Assembly: GCF_000001735.4 (NCBI RefSeq)
Contig: NC_003075.7
Coordinates: forward strand, 1,737,001-1,801,000
DNA length: 64,000 bases
DNA from: Arabidopsis thaliana
Taxonomy: Eukaryota > Streptophyta > Magnoliopsida > Brassicales > Brassicaceae
Direction: 5' to 3'
In this document: positions 22,578 through 33,348 of the stretch, one piece after another
Numbering within the stretch: position 1 is the stretch's first letter
Layout: each line of letters begins with the position of its first letter
Program-made: the position numbers and the translations under genes
Notes under the pieces: generated by a model
Databases searched by the model: none
Told to the model about the DNA's origin: nothing
What the model saw: the letters and a program-made list of their open reading frames with translations, nothing else

Positions 22578-23160
22578 TTATTGTTTCTTCTTGATTGTTA
22601 ATGAAAATCCATATTGAATATTTGTTGGAGTCGTTCCTAATGAGCCTACTTGTTGAGAATTTGTTGTATTGTGCCCTTCGTGAATGTTAGATGGTGAACC
22701 CCAAGATTGAAAATTTGGTTGCAGCCCCCAATGTGAAGCATTTGGTGATAAACCCCATTGTGGATCATTTGTGGTGAACTCCATTGAGACGCATTTGGTG
22801 GTGTTTTCCATTGATAAACATTTTGTTGTGTGTTCCATTGTAGAGCATTAGGTGGTGTTCCCCGTTATTTAGCATTTGGTGGTGTTTCCCATTATTGAAT
22901 ACTTGGTGGTCCGCCCCACTATTGAGCACTCGGTGGTGTTCACCATTGTTGAGCACATGGTGGTGTTCCCACTATTGAGCACTTGATGGCTTTCCCCAAT
23001 GGTGAACACTTAGTTCCTTCCTTGTAGGCTTTTTTAAATTCATCAAGTTTGTTTTAAAAAACTTCATATGTTACATTCATGTTAAATGCTAGGTTGAATT
23101 TCTCAATCATATATTCTCGACCAAAGGCTGTAGGGTCTTTAAGAGTATAATTATTCATAG
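22578..23160 (-). pseudogene. Myb/SANT-like protein pseudogene with W-TPPN repeats
   Basis: On the minus strand, 23157 downward reads MNNYTLKDPTAFGREYMIEK, then FNLAFNMNV and, past one stop codon, NKLDEFKKAYKEG. This resembles the end of the plant Myb/SANT-like DNA-binding domain (Myb_DNA-bind_3 family), found in transposon-derived genes. It is followed by about eight imperfect ~30 bp repeats encoding variants of W-x-TPPNAxQ (for example QWKTPPNAS, QWNTQQNVY), then WGLSPNASHWGLQPN and a Q/N-rich tail. At least four in-frame stops make it non-functional. The first part of the domain was not located upstream. It could be a host gene relic or part of a PIF/Harbinger-type element. Confidence 0.4.
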
Positions 23161-24199
23161 CAATTGCATGATCAAAAAACTCAATCAAAGTTTTTCGTTG
23201 TTTATTGCACTAATACCTCGGTATGGTCTAAATGTTTTTCAAAAAAATATTAGTTTTATGTTTTCCAAAATACTAAGAAGCATGTATAATATAAGTTTTT
23301 CTATAAAACAAAAACAAAACAAAAGATTACTCTTGATGTTGTTTCATTCGGAGCATTTGTGTTTTTTTTGTCTAGAAGAATTTGTGATTGATCGACCTCT
23401 AGACAACATATCTACATAAACCAAACTAATACACATAACGGTTAATTATAACACTAAATTTAAGAATTACATTTTTTACATATTTTTAAGAAAATTAAAA
23501 TTGTTAATTCTAATCTATACTACATACATAATACTGTTGGGATAATATTTTCCAAACAAACCCATACAAATTAATTCTAATATTTTCTTATTATTTACTA
23601 AAAATAGGATGTACACATATTTTCGATAACAATTAATTATAATTCTCTTAACATCAATCCAAGATAAAAAAATATTTTTTATATAATTACATAAATTTAA
23701 ATTTTTTAACTATACATAATTAAGAAATCACTATAAATTTACATGACAATATCTCTTAAAAAGACTAGTTTCATTGTTTTTAGTATTTAAAAATATAATA
23801 ATTTGATAATTATAGTTTAGAACTAAAATCAAGTATCGAATAAAAAATAATTAAACATTGTTTACTTTTAAAAATGAAAGATGTGTATAGCTTTGATGTT
23901 GTGTTTATAAGTGAATAGATGTAGTGATGAACTTTTTTTTGCTGTTTTTGTGTGTTTTGTGTTTGTCAAACTTTTTTGTGATAAACTAATAGAATGCATG
24001 CATTCTTTATATAAACAAAATCTTTTTTTTTAATTTCCTTTTTATGATTAATAAAATAATATATAAGCATATCCACTGGTTATAAACATACCTCATAACT
24101 ATCTTCTGCGTTTCTAGAGCTATTTGAAATACGCACCCTGTCTTTTAGCTATTAGTAAGCCACAATATTATTTTAATAATACTTTAAAGTAAAAAATAT
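23161..24199. other. AT-rich spacer, no gene seen
   Basis: Very AT-rich. A minus-strand exon could precede the pseudogene at 23160, but I see no convincing domain. The 3' LTR expected for the copia element that starts to its right could not be found here. Confidence 0.45.
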
Positions 24200-24204
24200 T
24201 TATA

Positions 24205-24660
24205 TTAACAAAAGTTGAGAAAAATATGACTGAATAGAAACAAAATATCTGGACCACATGGCGTTTTAGGAATACGCGCTATCCATTCATAGCCTTTGAA
24301 TGTTGACGTAGAAAGCACCTTTGTAAGCAAGTTTGTTGCGTTGTCACTTGAGCGGATATACTGGATATCAACTTCTTCGTTTTTCACGAGTTCTTGAGTG
24401 TAGGAGAAAAACCTTGGAGGGATATGCTTCGTTCTGTTGCTCTTAATATAACCTTCTTTGATTTGAGGAATACATGCAACATTATCTTCATATAATCTTG
24501 TTGGCTCCTTTTAGATGATTAATCCACTTGCTCTTAAATATGGTTAGTCATAGATCTAATCCAAACACATTCTCGACACGCTTCATAAAGGCTATAATTT
24601 TGCGTGGTTTGATGAAGTTGCGACTAAAGTCTCCTTTTAAGAACGCCACAAGATTCCTCC
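24205..24660 (-). pseudogene. copia RNase H fragment (C-terminal)
   Basis: Minus-strand frames give LVATSSNHAKIIA, a RECVWIRSM relative, RLYEDNVACIPQIKEGYIKS, RTKHIPPRFF and finally EVDIQYIRSSDNATNLLTKV, the end of copia RNase H. Frameshifts fall near 24530 and 24600. It joins LINE sequence at about 24660 and lines up with the copia parts to the right of the LINE. Confidence 0.75.
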
Positions 24661-26881
24661 AATGGCAACATCCGAGTAACTTTCTATCTTGGAGGGGATA
24701 GAGATATGACCATCTAGTTCACTACCTTCTTGACAAAACCATGTCCAACAGTGTCTGGGCTAAATGTTACCCGTCTCAAAGATGTGAGTACTTATAAATT
24801 GAAGGTTCCGATCATCGACCCCTAATCACTTACTTCAATCTGAAAAAGAAAAAGCAAAAAGGAATCTTTAGATATGATCGCAGACTCAAAGGTAATAAAC
24901 AAGTCTCCCAACTAATCATTCAAAGTTGTAACCACATAATCCAGATGAAGCGGTAGAGAATAAGCTTGGTCACTGCAGAAGAGCAATTATTACCCAAAGA
25001 CGATGGGGGAGTAGTGACCAATAGCTCTTTGCACAGTATACTATAAGATCATAGCAAAAATCCTTAACAAGAAATTACAACCAATCCTCCATAGCTTGAT
25101 CGCTGAAAATCAATCTGCCTTTGTTCCATAAAGAGCAATTGCCGACAATGTACTCATTACGCATGAGGCTCTCCATTATCTCCATTCCTCAGATTCAAAG
25201 GTCTGATGCTATATGGTAGTGATGACCGATATGAGTACGGCCTATGACAGAATAGAATGGGGTTTTATTAGCTCAGTTCTTGAAAGACTCAGTTTCCATC
25301 AGTTCTTGTGACCATAGTTAGCTACTCTTACCTTTTAAATGATACTGCTCAAGGCTCCATTGTCCCACAACGAGGCATACGGCAGGGAGATCCTCTATCT
25401 CCATATCTCTTCATCCTCTGTAGTGAAGTCTTGTCTGGCCTCTGTTACAAAGCGCAGTTAGAAAATAAACTCACATGAATCAAGGTGGGAAACAAAAGTC
25501 CCCGAATCAGTCACCTTGTATTTGTAGATGACACCATGTTTTTCTGCACATCAGATGACCAAAACTGTGTAGCTTTATTGGAGATATTGAAGAAATATGA
25601 ATTGGCATTAGGGCAGATGATTAACACACAGAAGTCAGCAATCATTTTTTCAGCAAAAACCCCTACTGCCACAAAAGAACGAGTAAAGAGCCAATTGGGA
25701 ATATAAAAGGAAGGAGGTTTGGAAAAATATTTGGGCCTGCCTAAATTGTTGGGAAGGAAGAAGAAAGACCTCTTTGCTCTAGTTGTTGATAGGATCCGAT
25801 AGCGAGCTTGTAGCTGGTCTTCCAAATTCCTCTCTACTGCAGGCAAAATGATCATGTTAAAGTCAGGTTTAGCAGCCATGCCAACCTATACTATGTCATG
25901 CTTCAAACTCCCAAACTCTTTGTACAAACGTATTCAGTCCGCTTAAACACGTTTCTAGTGGGATTTAAGCATGGACAAAAACAAAATGTGTTGGGTTTCG
26001 TGGCAAAAACTTACACAACCTAAAGGTGTGGGAGGATTGGGGTTTCGAGACCTACAGTGCTTTAATGATGCGCTGCTTGCAAAGGTCAGTTGGAGAATAC
26101 TCTCAAACCCAACAAGCCTTCTTGCTAGAACACTCTTGGGTAAATACTACCATACCACGCCTTTCCTTGAGAGCTCTGTTCCAACCTCTACCTCTCATGG
26201 GTGGCGTGGAATCTGCATAGGCAAAGAGCTATTAAAATCACATTTGGGGAAAGTAATAGGTAATGGGTCTTCTACCTTTATCTGGGATGATTCTTGGATC
26301 TCTCTTACCTCCCCACGCAGACATATGGGACCACCAACTGAAGCAACCGCTAACCTTACAGTAGAACATCTCATCTCTCCTATCTCTCTAGAATGGGACA
26401 AGGAAAGGATCAACCAAATTCTCTCAGGACTTCTAGATGAAATTTTGGAGATCAAACCGAGCAGGCTCGGAGCAAAAGATGCTTATGTGTGGCTAGCTAC
26501 GAAGAATGACATCTATACTGCAAAGTCTGGTTACTACTCATGTGTTCAAGAACAACTAGAAGACTGCCCTCCTCCTATTAATCTCAGAGACTTCAATTGG
26601 ATGAAACACATCTGGAACATTCAATGCTCTCCCAAACTGAAATTCTTCCTTTGGAAAGCAATGAGAGGGGCTTTACCAGTGGGAGAAAACTTGATCTTCA
26701 GGAACATCAACGCAGCTGCCCAATGTCCTTTCTGTGGTGAAAATGAAAGTACTCTTCTTCTTTTCTTCACCTGCAGATTCGCAAGACATGTATGGCTTTT
26801 AACCCCTTTCGAAACCCGCTTGAATCCAGACCAAATAGTCTCTTTTAAAGATGGATTTGAGCAAACAAAAGGACAGATCTG
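24661..26881 (+). pseudogene. L1-type LINE ORF2 (end of endonuclease, RT, zf-RVT), 5'-truncated
   Basis: Plus-strand non-LTR retrotransposon. It begins within the endonuclease domain (FLSWRG, then EGSDHRPLITYFNLKKKKQKG and FRYDRRLKGNK near 24800-24890). RT blocks follow in shifting frames: [17 protein letters not shown] (25.08 kb), MTDMSTAYDRIEWGFI, IVPQRGIRQGDPLSPYLFIL (25.36-25.43 kb), HLVFVDDTMFFC (FADD-type box as FVDD, 25.51 kb) and EKYLGLPKLLGRKKKDL. From 25971 an open frame of 310 codons gives the plant zf-RVT region (KGVGGLGFRDL, SPKLKFFLWKAMRGALPVGENL, CPFCGENEST). The solo LTR interrupts it at 26887. Confidence 0.88.
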
Positions 26882-28662
26882 CCTACTAATAATAGGTTTT
26901 TAAGGTCAATTAATCCTAAAGCACTATCATGTCGTTGTAGTATTTCAGGTTGTCAATCCAAATGGGTGTGATGCTAGCAATCAAGATGCTATCAGAGTTC
27001 ACAGAGTCAAGCCAAGCAATAACAGGTTTTGAGGTGTTTTAGCAGTCCTAAGTGAACATGCAGGAAACATAATTTCAAGCAGAACAGTAAAAACACTCGA
27101 CCAACACAGCTTGTTGCCAAGCACTGGGTGTGGTCGAGTGACAGGTCGAGTAATAGACAGATAATGTAACACGGATACTCGACTTCACAGTCTGTTACCA
27201 AACAACTAGGTGGTCGAGTATCAGGTCGAGTAACAGGAGAGAAATGCAAATACTAAGCAACAGGTAACAAGATGCAGTAAACAAAGAAATCAATTAGATA
27301 AAGAATTCCCGAGGATGGGGTAATTGAGTAGTTTCGCTTCCTCAGTTTACAGGTGATTGACATGCTCAATATATTATCCCTAGACAACAAGTTCGATAAC
27401 CAAATATAAGTGCCACCGCAACAGAGACCCTCAAGTTAAACCAGTCTCAAACTCAATCACCATTGACAACAGCTAACCTAACATGCATTACAAATCAACA
27501 AGTTAAAGCCAAAACGCTCCCGGCAACCAATACCTTGGTACAGAGCCACGAATCTCTGGAATTAGTGGTTCACACATTTCATCGAACACCTTTTGGGCGC
27601 GGAAATGTCTAGGCTCAAATTCCAGTTGATTAGAAAGCGATAGGCATTAAGAACAACTAATCCATAAGGGATCTATAAATCAAACTCAACCACCTAGCAT
27701 ACTGAGAATTCTAAACTACTCTAACCCATCTGCAGAAACCTAGTCACTACTCAGACATCATTGCAAAGAACTTAAACGATGAATAGAATGAAAACATGAT
27801 AGCAACAGAGTAATAGCAAGATGATAACAAGATGAACAACTTAGTAAACGAAATTGAAAAGCAAATACTAAATACTGAATAGATTAAGAGAAATCTGGAT
27901 TACAAAATGTCAAGAACACAGTGTATGCAGAATAAAACTTAGGTCACAAAAATGTAAAATACATGCTACTTATAGCAAAATATTCTGAAACCCTAATACT
28001 CAAAACGACGCAGTACTGAGACGGATTAAGAACGGTACTCGACCCAGGTGGTCGAGTGATAAGCTGGAGTGTTCTTCTCTTCCTTGTGCTCGAGTGTGTG
28101 GTTGAGTGCGGAATGGAGAAGACAGTGAAGCTGGCAGTCGAGTATGAAGTCGAGTAGGAAGTCGAGTGATGGAGATGGTGGTACTCGGCTTGGTGGTAGA
28201 GTGATCGGTCGAGTGTGTGATGATGGTGGGACTCAGCCGTGTAATCAAGTGAGTGATCGAGTGGGTGTGATGGAGGTACTCGACCAAGGGGTCGAGTGGT
28301 GTGATCGAGTGATGGTCAGGTGGTGGAGATGAAGATACTCGACCATGGGGTCGAGTGGTGGTGTGATGTGATGAGGCCATCTACTCGACTAGGGGGTCGA
28401 GTGTTGTCTTGAAGTCGTGAAGCCATCTACTCGAACAGGGCGTCGAGTGGTTTGATATGATCATATCCGCTTCTTTCAATTAGCTCGCCAACAGCTCCAA
28501 ATCACTTGAAAACAACACAAATATACAACATGCATGCAAAACTATCCTAAACATGCGAAGTGATGACAAATGATGAGAAATGGTATAAAACAGTGGTGAT
28601 ATGATGCAATAGTGATAACAAATGGACGCTCAAAACATGTAAAATGCACACTTATCACCTAC
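26882..28662 (-). mobile_element. Solo Athila LTR inside the LINE
   Basis: The LTR (26887-28657, 1771 bp) is the reverse complement of the Athila LTR at 49519-51215. Its right end reads ...TGCACACTTATCA, matching TGATAAGTGTGCA. The 5-bp target duplication CCTAC is present on both sides (26882-26886 and 28658-28662), so this is a true insertion reduced to one LTR by recombination. The left terminal base pair has drifted (TAATAATAGG where TGATAATAGG is expected). It carries many CACTCGACC/GGTCGAGTG dyads (about 28030-28450). Confidence 0.93.
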
Positions 28663-29264
28663 CACCATCCGAAATTGGTTCAGGCCCTCTTCATCCTTGG
28701 ATTCTCTGGAAATTATAGATGGCTCGCAATCAGCAAATCTTTGAAAATCCCCACGACAACCCTCGTGAAATCCTTACACAAGCTATCATGTTAGCACATG
28801 AATGGCAATCTGCTCAACTTCAGTCCAAACAAGTAGTCACAAAACGTTCCTTGGGACCCAGCAAAGCACCTGATCTCGACCTCATTACATGCCAAATATG
28901 CAAGGATGGATTGTATCTTCTCAAACCGATCTACGAGCTTTAATCGACAGATCTCTTCAATTGCGACGCACACCCGATCACCGATTATGGCCGAAGCCCT
29001 TGCTATTCGCCTCGCTATCAAACATACCTCAGATCGGGGCTTCAAAAAACTCTCTGTTGCTTCCGATTCAAAACTGTTGATCGAATCCATCAATTCGGAG
29101 TCTCCATTGATTAAGCTCCACGGGATTCTCCGCGATATCCTGATCCTTTCATCTTATTTTCGGTTTATTTGCTTTAAATTTATCCCCCGTGAACAAAACA
29201 GAGAAGTTGATGCTTTGGCTAAGCTTTTAATTAATGCAAGCAATATTTTGTTCAAAAAAAAAAA
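28663..29264 (+). pseudogene. LINE ORF2, RNase H end and poly(A) tail
   Basis: Continuation of the LINE beyond the solo LTR. WMARNQQIFENPHDNPREIL and AHEWQSAQ are typical linker sequence. The RNase H domain (RVT_3 type) follows: SPIMAEALAIRLAI, SDSKLLIESINSES, KFIPREQNREVDALAKLL (to ~29245). An A11 run at 29254-29264 is the 3' tail and borders copia sequence directly. A shift near 28890 loses the start of the RNase H domain. Confidence 0.85.
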
Positions 29265-29978
29265 TATCATTATCAAGAGATCCATATAAATAAGTTGTCA
29301 CTACATCCATAAGGTACATATCTAAATTATTGGATGTCGAAAGACTCATTAAGTTTCTTCATAATCAACTCCTGGTCTTTGAGAGAAACCTTGTGCAACA
29401 AGTCGGGTTTTATATCGTGTGATCTCATCTTTCTCAAAGAAATTTCGCACGAATACCCGGCCCACTTGTGCCCAACATTCTTTACATTCTTAGATGCAGT
29501 GACAATAGGTCCAAAGACATTTCTTTTGTTAAGGGAGTGCAACTCAACTTGCATGGCATATTTCCATTTCTCCCAATCTGGTCTTTTCTGGCATTCAGAT
29601 AATGTCTTTAGATCTGAATCATTATTCTCATGATCGATCTCTTTAGATAAAGAAAACGAGAATTTTCATTTTCATCATCAATATCATCTCTTTCCCATAT
29701 TATATCATCATGGGTATAATTAATGGAAATCTCATACTTTTCTCTACCGTCCCAAGGACTTGGTTTTTCTTGAATAACTTTTTCATTTTCTTTTCCCATT
29801 TCTTTTTTTCTTCGGGGATTTTTATCTTGTGCGCCAATAGGCCTCTCACGCTTAAATTGAACCTTAAATTCATTATATTTGTTCCCATCTAATTCTAGCT
29901 CTCTAGGAATTTGAACTCTTGATGGGGCATTTGCAGCGGGAATATATGATTTTGTCACCCTTTTTGTATATGTGAACG
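29265..29978 (-). pseudogene. copia pol fragment (integrase tail to RT start)
   Basis: Minus strand: TKSYIPAANAPSRVQIP and EISINYTHDDIIWERDD (29608-29958), then [20 protein letters not shown] and VGHKWAG (29327-29554), the start of copia RT, then MDVVTTYLYGSLDND at the LINE junction (~29265-29330). Stops and frameshifts separate the pieces. Confidence 0.8.
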
Positions 29979-30614
29979 TAGTCCTGTGACTTCGGTTACT
30001 TTGGTTAATTCGGTTCGGTTATTTTGGTTTTCGGTTAATGTTAATTTTAAAAATGTTTACCGAATCAAACTGATATACAAAACGGTTCGGTTTGGTTTTC
30101 GATTTTAAGTGTAAAAACTGAAATTAACCAAATTATTTTCTAATATAAAAATCGGCGGTGAGAGCACCTCCGACAAAGGATCGACTATACTGGAGGCAGC
30201 AAGATCTTGAAGGTGTCATAGATCCCCGACCGAAGAAGAAGAAGAAAAAGAGATACAAAGAAAAAAGAAGGAGAAGAAGAAGAATAGATACAAAGAAAAA
30301 AGAAGGAGAAGAAGAAAGAAAGAAGAAGAAGAAGAATAGATCCAAAGAAGAAAGCAGAGGGAAAAAAAAAAGAGAGACCCAGTCACGGCGGCTACAAATG
30401 TTGAATCGAGGGATGGCTAATTTTTAGGGTTTTGTTTTGATTTTGAATAACAGATCGGTTCATGCAAACCAAACCAAAATAACCAATAACCGATTATCAA
30501 TTCTAATTGCAGCCGATCGGTTCTGCCCTATAACCGAACCCAAACCGAACACCTAAAATCTCGGTTCGGTTCGATTAATCCGGTTCGGCTAATAATCTCA
30601 GCCCTTTGTGAACG
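29971..30614. mobile_element. Non-autonomous hAT element
   Basis: Element 29979-30606 (628 bp) flanked by a perfect 8-bp duplication TGTGAACG (29971-29978 and 30607-30614), the hAT signature. The ends are related inverted repeats (TAGTCCTGTGAC and, reversed, AAGGGCTGAGAT), with CGGTTCGGTT-type subterminal repeats at both sides. The middle is a purine-rich GAAGAAG/AAAAAGA tract (30228-30370) that gives a spurious lysine/arginine-rich frame. No transposase is encoded. It interrupts the copia pol. Confidence 0.85.
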
Positions 30615-31720
30615 CATCTGGTAGTTGATTTGCCAAAGTTTGTAAGTGTACAATTTTCAGAACTTCGAGCTCATGTTGATTTGTAGGGGATCAAGATATA
30701 CCAAAGATGGTGTACACCATGTAATATCTTTTGGAACTTGTTTAATTCCTCCCCCTATCGCTGGAAATTCATCTTCATTGAAATGGGAAGTGGCAAAACA
30801 TGCCGTAAACATATCACCAATTTGCGGTTCAAGATACCCAATTATACTCGGTGGTACATAACCGATATATATACCCAATCTCCGTTGCGGTCCCATTTTT
30901 GTTCTTTGTGGTGGAGCTATAGGAACATAAACCGCGCACCCAACAACACGAAGATGGGCTACGTTTGGCTCTTTACCAGACGTTAATTGTAAAGGAGAAT
31001 ATTTATTATACGCGCTTGGTCGAATCTGAACCAATGTCGTAACATAAAATATAGGATGACCCCATACAAAAATCGGGAGTTTTGTTCTCAATATTAACGG
31101 TCTTCCAATGAGTTGTAACCGTTTAATTAAAGATTCAGCTATGCCATTTTATGTATGAACATGAGGGACATGATGCTCAACATCGATTTCAATTGACATA
31201 CAATAATCATTAAAGGCTTGTGAAGTGAATTCACCAGCGTTATCAAACCTAACTTTCTTTATTGCATAATTAGAAAATTGTGTTTTCAACCTGATTATTT
31301 GGAAAATGAATTTTGCGAAAGCCGAATTTCGTGTTGTCAATAGACACACATGTGACAATCTACTAGATACGTCAATCATTACCATAAAATAACGAAATGA
31401 CCCACACGAAGGGTGAATAAGTCAACATATGTCACCATGTATTCTCTCTAAGAATAATGGTGATTCATTCCCAATTTTTGCTGGCGATGGCCGAATTATG
31501 AGTTTTCCTTGGCATTATAAAATTGGCTTCGATGAAATCAACAATATTATTTGCATGGCCAGATAATGCATCACACTTCCAGCAGAGTCTTTTATTTTGA
31601 GAGAGGAGAAATATTTTTGATCTATAAGTATTGTGTGGGTCGTAGCACTTCCTGCCAGACATATCTCCATCCTCAATCTCAAAATTTGACATTTTCTGAG
31701 ACAAAACATTTAGAAATATG
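30615..31720 (-). pseudogene. copia integrase and pre-integrase pseudogene
   Basis: Minus-strand pieces: zinc region CWKCDALSGHAN (31465-31704); integrase MVMIDVSSRLSHVCLLTTRN, KKVRFDNAGEFTSQAFNDYC and HHVPHVHT (31149-31385); then YSPLQLTSGKEPNVAHLRV, PPQRTKMGPQRRLGIYIGY and YLEPQIGDMFTACFATSHF (30657-31091). The order and motifs are those of copia integrase and its C-terminal extension. The pieces are separated by a stop near 31150 and frame changes near 31400. Confidence 0.85.
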
Positions 31721-31978
31721 CATTAATAAAATAACACAATACTGAAAAAATGTTATTATATATTACAATGACACCGTTATTCCAAAAACTTTTAAAACCA
31801 GGAAATACATTTAAATCAAAAAGTACATATAGTACTACTACAACCATATCATGTCATATCGATCTTATTCACATGATTTCCCGTTTTCATGATGAACGAG
31901 AAAATCAGCGATATCAAGATGGGTTTTATCATTTAGGCCATGGTAGAAAGTCCAGCTTCATTAGAGATGAGATTGGTC

Positions 31979-32700
31979 TCAACATCCCTTTCTTTTGCCT
32001 TTTGAGATGTTTGATATAGTGGCTAAATGTTTTGGGATACGACATGTCTCGTACAAATGGCCTTTCATGCCACATCTGTAACAAGTACTTTCATCTGGTT
32101 TCTTTGAAACACGACCGACATCATTCACTTGAAAATTTATGTTGGTTTTCTTGGCATTCAAATTATTGGGAGGGAGACCCCTTCCTTTTCTTCGTCCACG
32201 ACCACGGCCTCGACCACATTCGCGTCCTCGTCTTTGCCAATTATTGTAACAGGATGAAGCAACATTCACTTCTGAAAGCGGAGCTGATCCAGTTGGACGA
32301 GTTAGATGATTCCTCATCATGAGTTCATTATTTTGTTCAGCAACAAGAACTTGCATCAAGTTAGAATATCGATTATATCCTCTCACTCGATATTGTTGCT
32401 ATAGGATTACATTTGTAGGATGAAATGTTTTGAAATTTTTCTCGATCATATCATAATCGGAAACATTTTCTCCACATAGAATTATCCTGGAAGTGAATCC
32501 GAACAAAGCGAAATTATATTCACTTACACTTTTTTAATCCTGAAACCGAAGATTTAGTCATTCATGTTTGACTTTTGGTAAGATAACATATTTTTGATGA
32601 TCAAACCTATCTTTGAGAGAGACCTAGAGATCTGTTAGATTTTCTCTCGTGATTTATTCATCTTTTAAACCATCGTGAAGGTAGTGATGCAAAAACATCA
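31979..32700 (-). pseudogene. copia gag pseudogene
   Basis: The open part (32386-31979) ends with the CCHC zinc knuckle CYRCGMKGHLYETC and IPKHL, preceded by an R/G-rich segment (RGRGRGRRKGRG). Further upstream on the minus strand (to ~32700) frames resemble gag but carry stops. The knuckle binds the element RNA during packaging. Confidence 0.75.
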
Positions 32701-33348
32701 TGGCTTTTGCCTTTTTCTCTTCTAAAGTAATTTTCGACAGATCGAGGGTTTTGAGAAGCCCATTTGCTTTTAGATACATTTTTGCATATAATGTCCATGT
32801 CATATAATTTTTCCAGAAACATCAAAGACAGTTATATCAAGCTTTGCCAAGTTCGACATGATAACTATATAAATAATATGATACAATTTGTCAAATTAAA
32901 ATTTTATTATAAAAAAAGTTTTCCAAAAGCTTGTTTTCATAATAAAGCAACATAAAAATAATTTATATATTATAAGCTATAATATAATAAATTAAAAAAA
33001 AATCATTGTAGGAGGTATACTCTTTCATATGATTGTAGAAGAGGCGTAGCTTTTCATAGGATCAAGGAGGCGGAGACTACCATTTGATCCAAAATATAGA
33101 TCTGAACATATGATCGCGGAGGTAGAGCTTACCGTTATGATCAAGGATGTAAATTTTATTATACGACCAAGAGGCAAAACCTACTATTATAATCGAGAAG
33201 AGGATATAGTCTTTTACTCCATATATATATATATATATATATATAATTTTTAATGATTTAAATTATTCAATATAATTTAAATGTTACCTCAAAAGCAGAT
33301 CTAGAGTCGTGCGTGCTAGCGGATCGAGAGTCACTCGTGCAGATAACG
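32701..33348 (-). other. copia gag start/leader region
   Basis: Contains repeated GGAGG(C/T)..TAGCTTTTCAT/ATGATC segments (33010-33190) and a (TA)n microsatellite at about 33220-33243. The primer-site position beside the LTR reads TTATCTGCACGAG on the minus strand (about 33333-33345). No intact frame. Confidence 0.5.

Noticed and set aside
22578..23160. Search for a CRISPR-like array in the ~30 bp repeats
   Set aside because: Repeats are degenerate, contiguous and coding-like, without unique spacers, and the genome is a plant.
28000..28380. Ser/Thr/His-rich 126-codon frame
   Set aside because: Frame through the dyad repeats of the solo Athila LTR, not a gene.
30158..30427. Lysine/arginine-rich frame of 89 codons
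   Set aside because: It is the translation of a low-complexity purine tract inside the hAT element; no conserved domain.
33220..33243. (TA)n stretch
   Set aside because: Simple microsatellite; no further significance.
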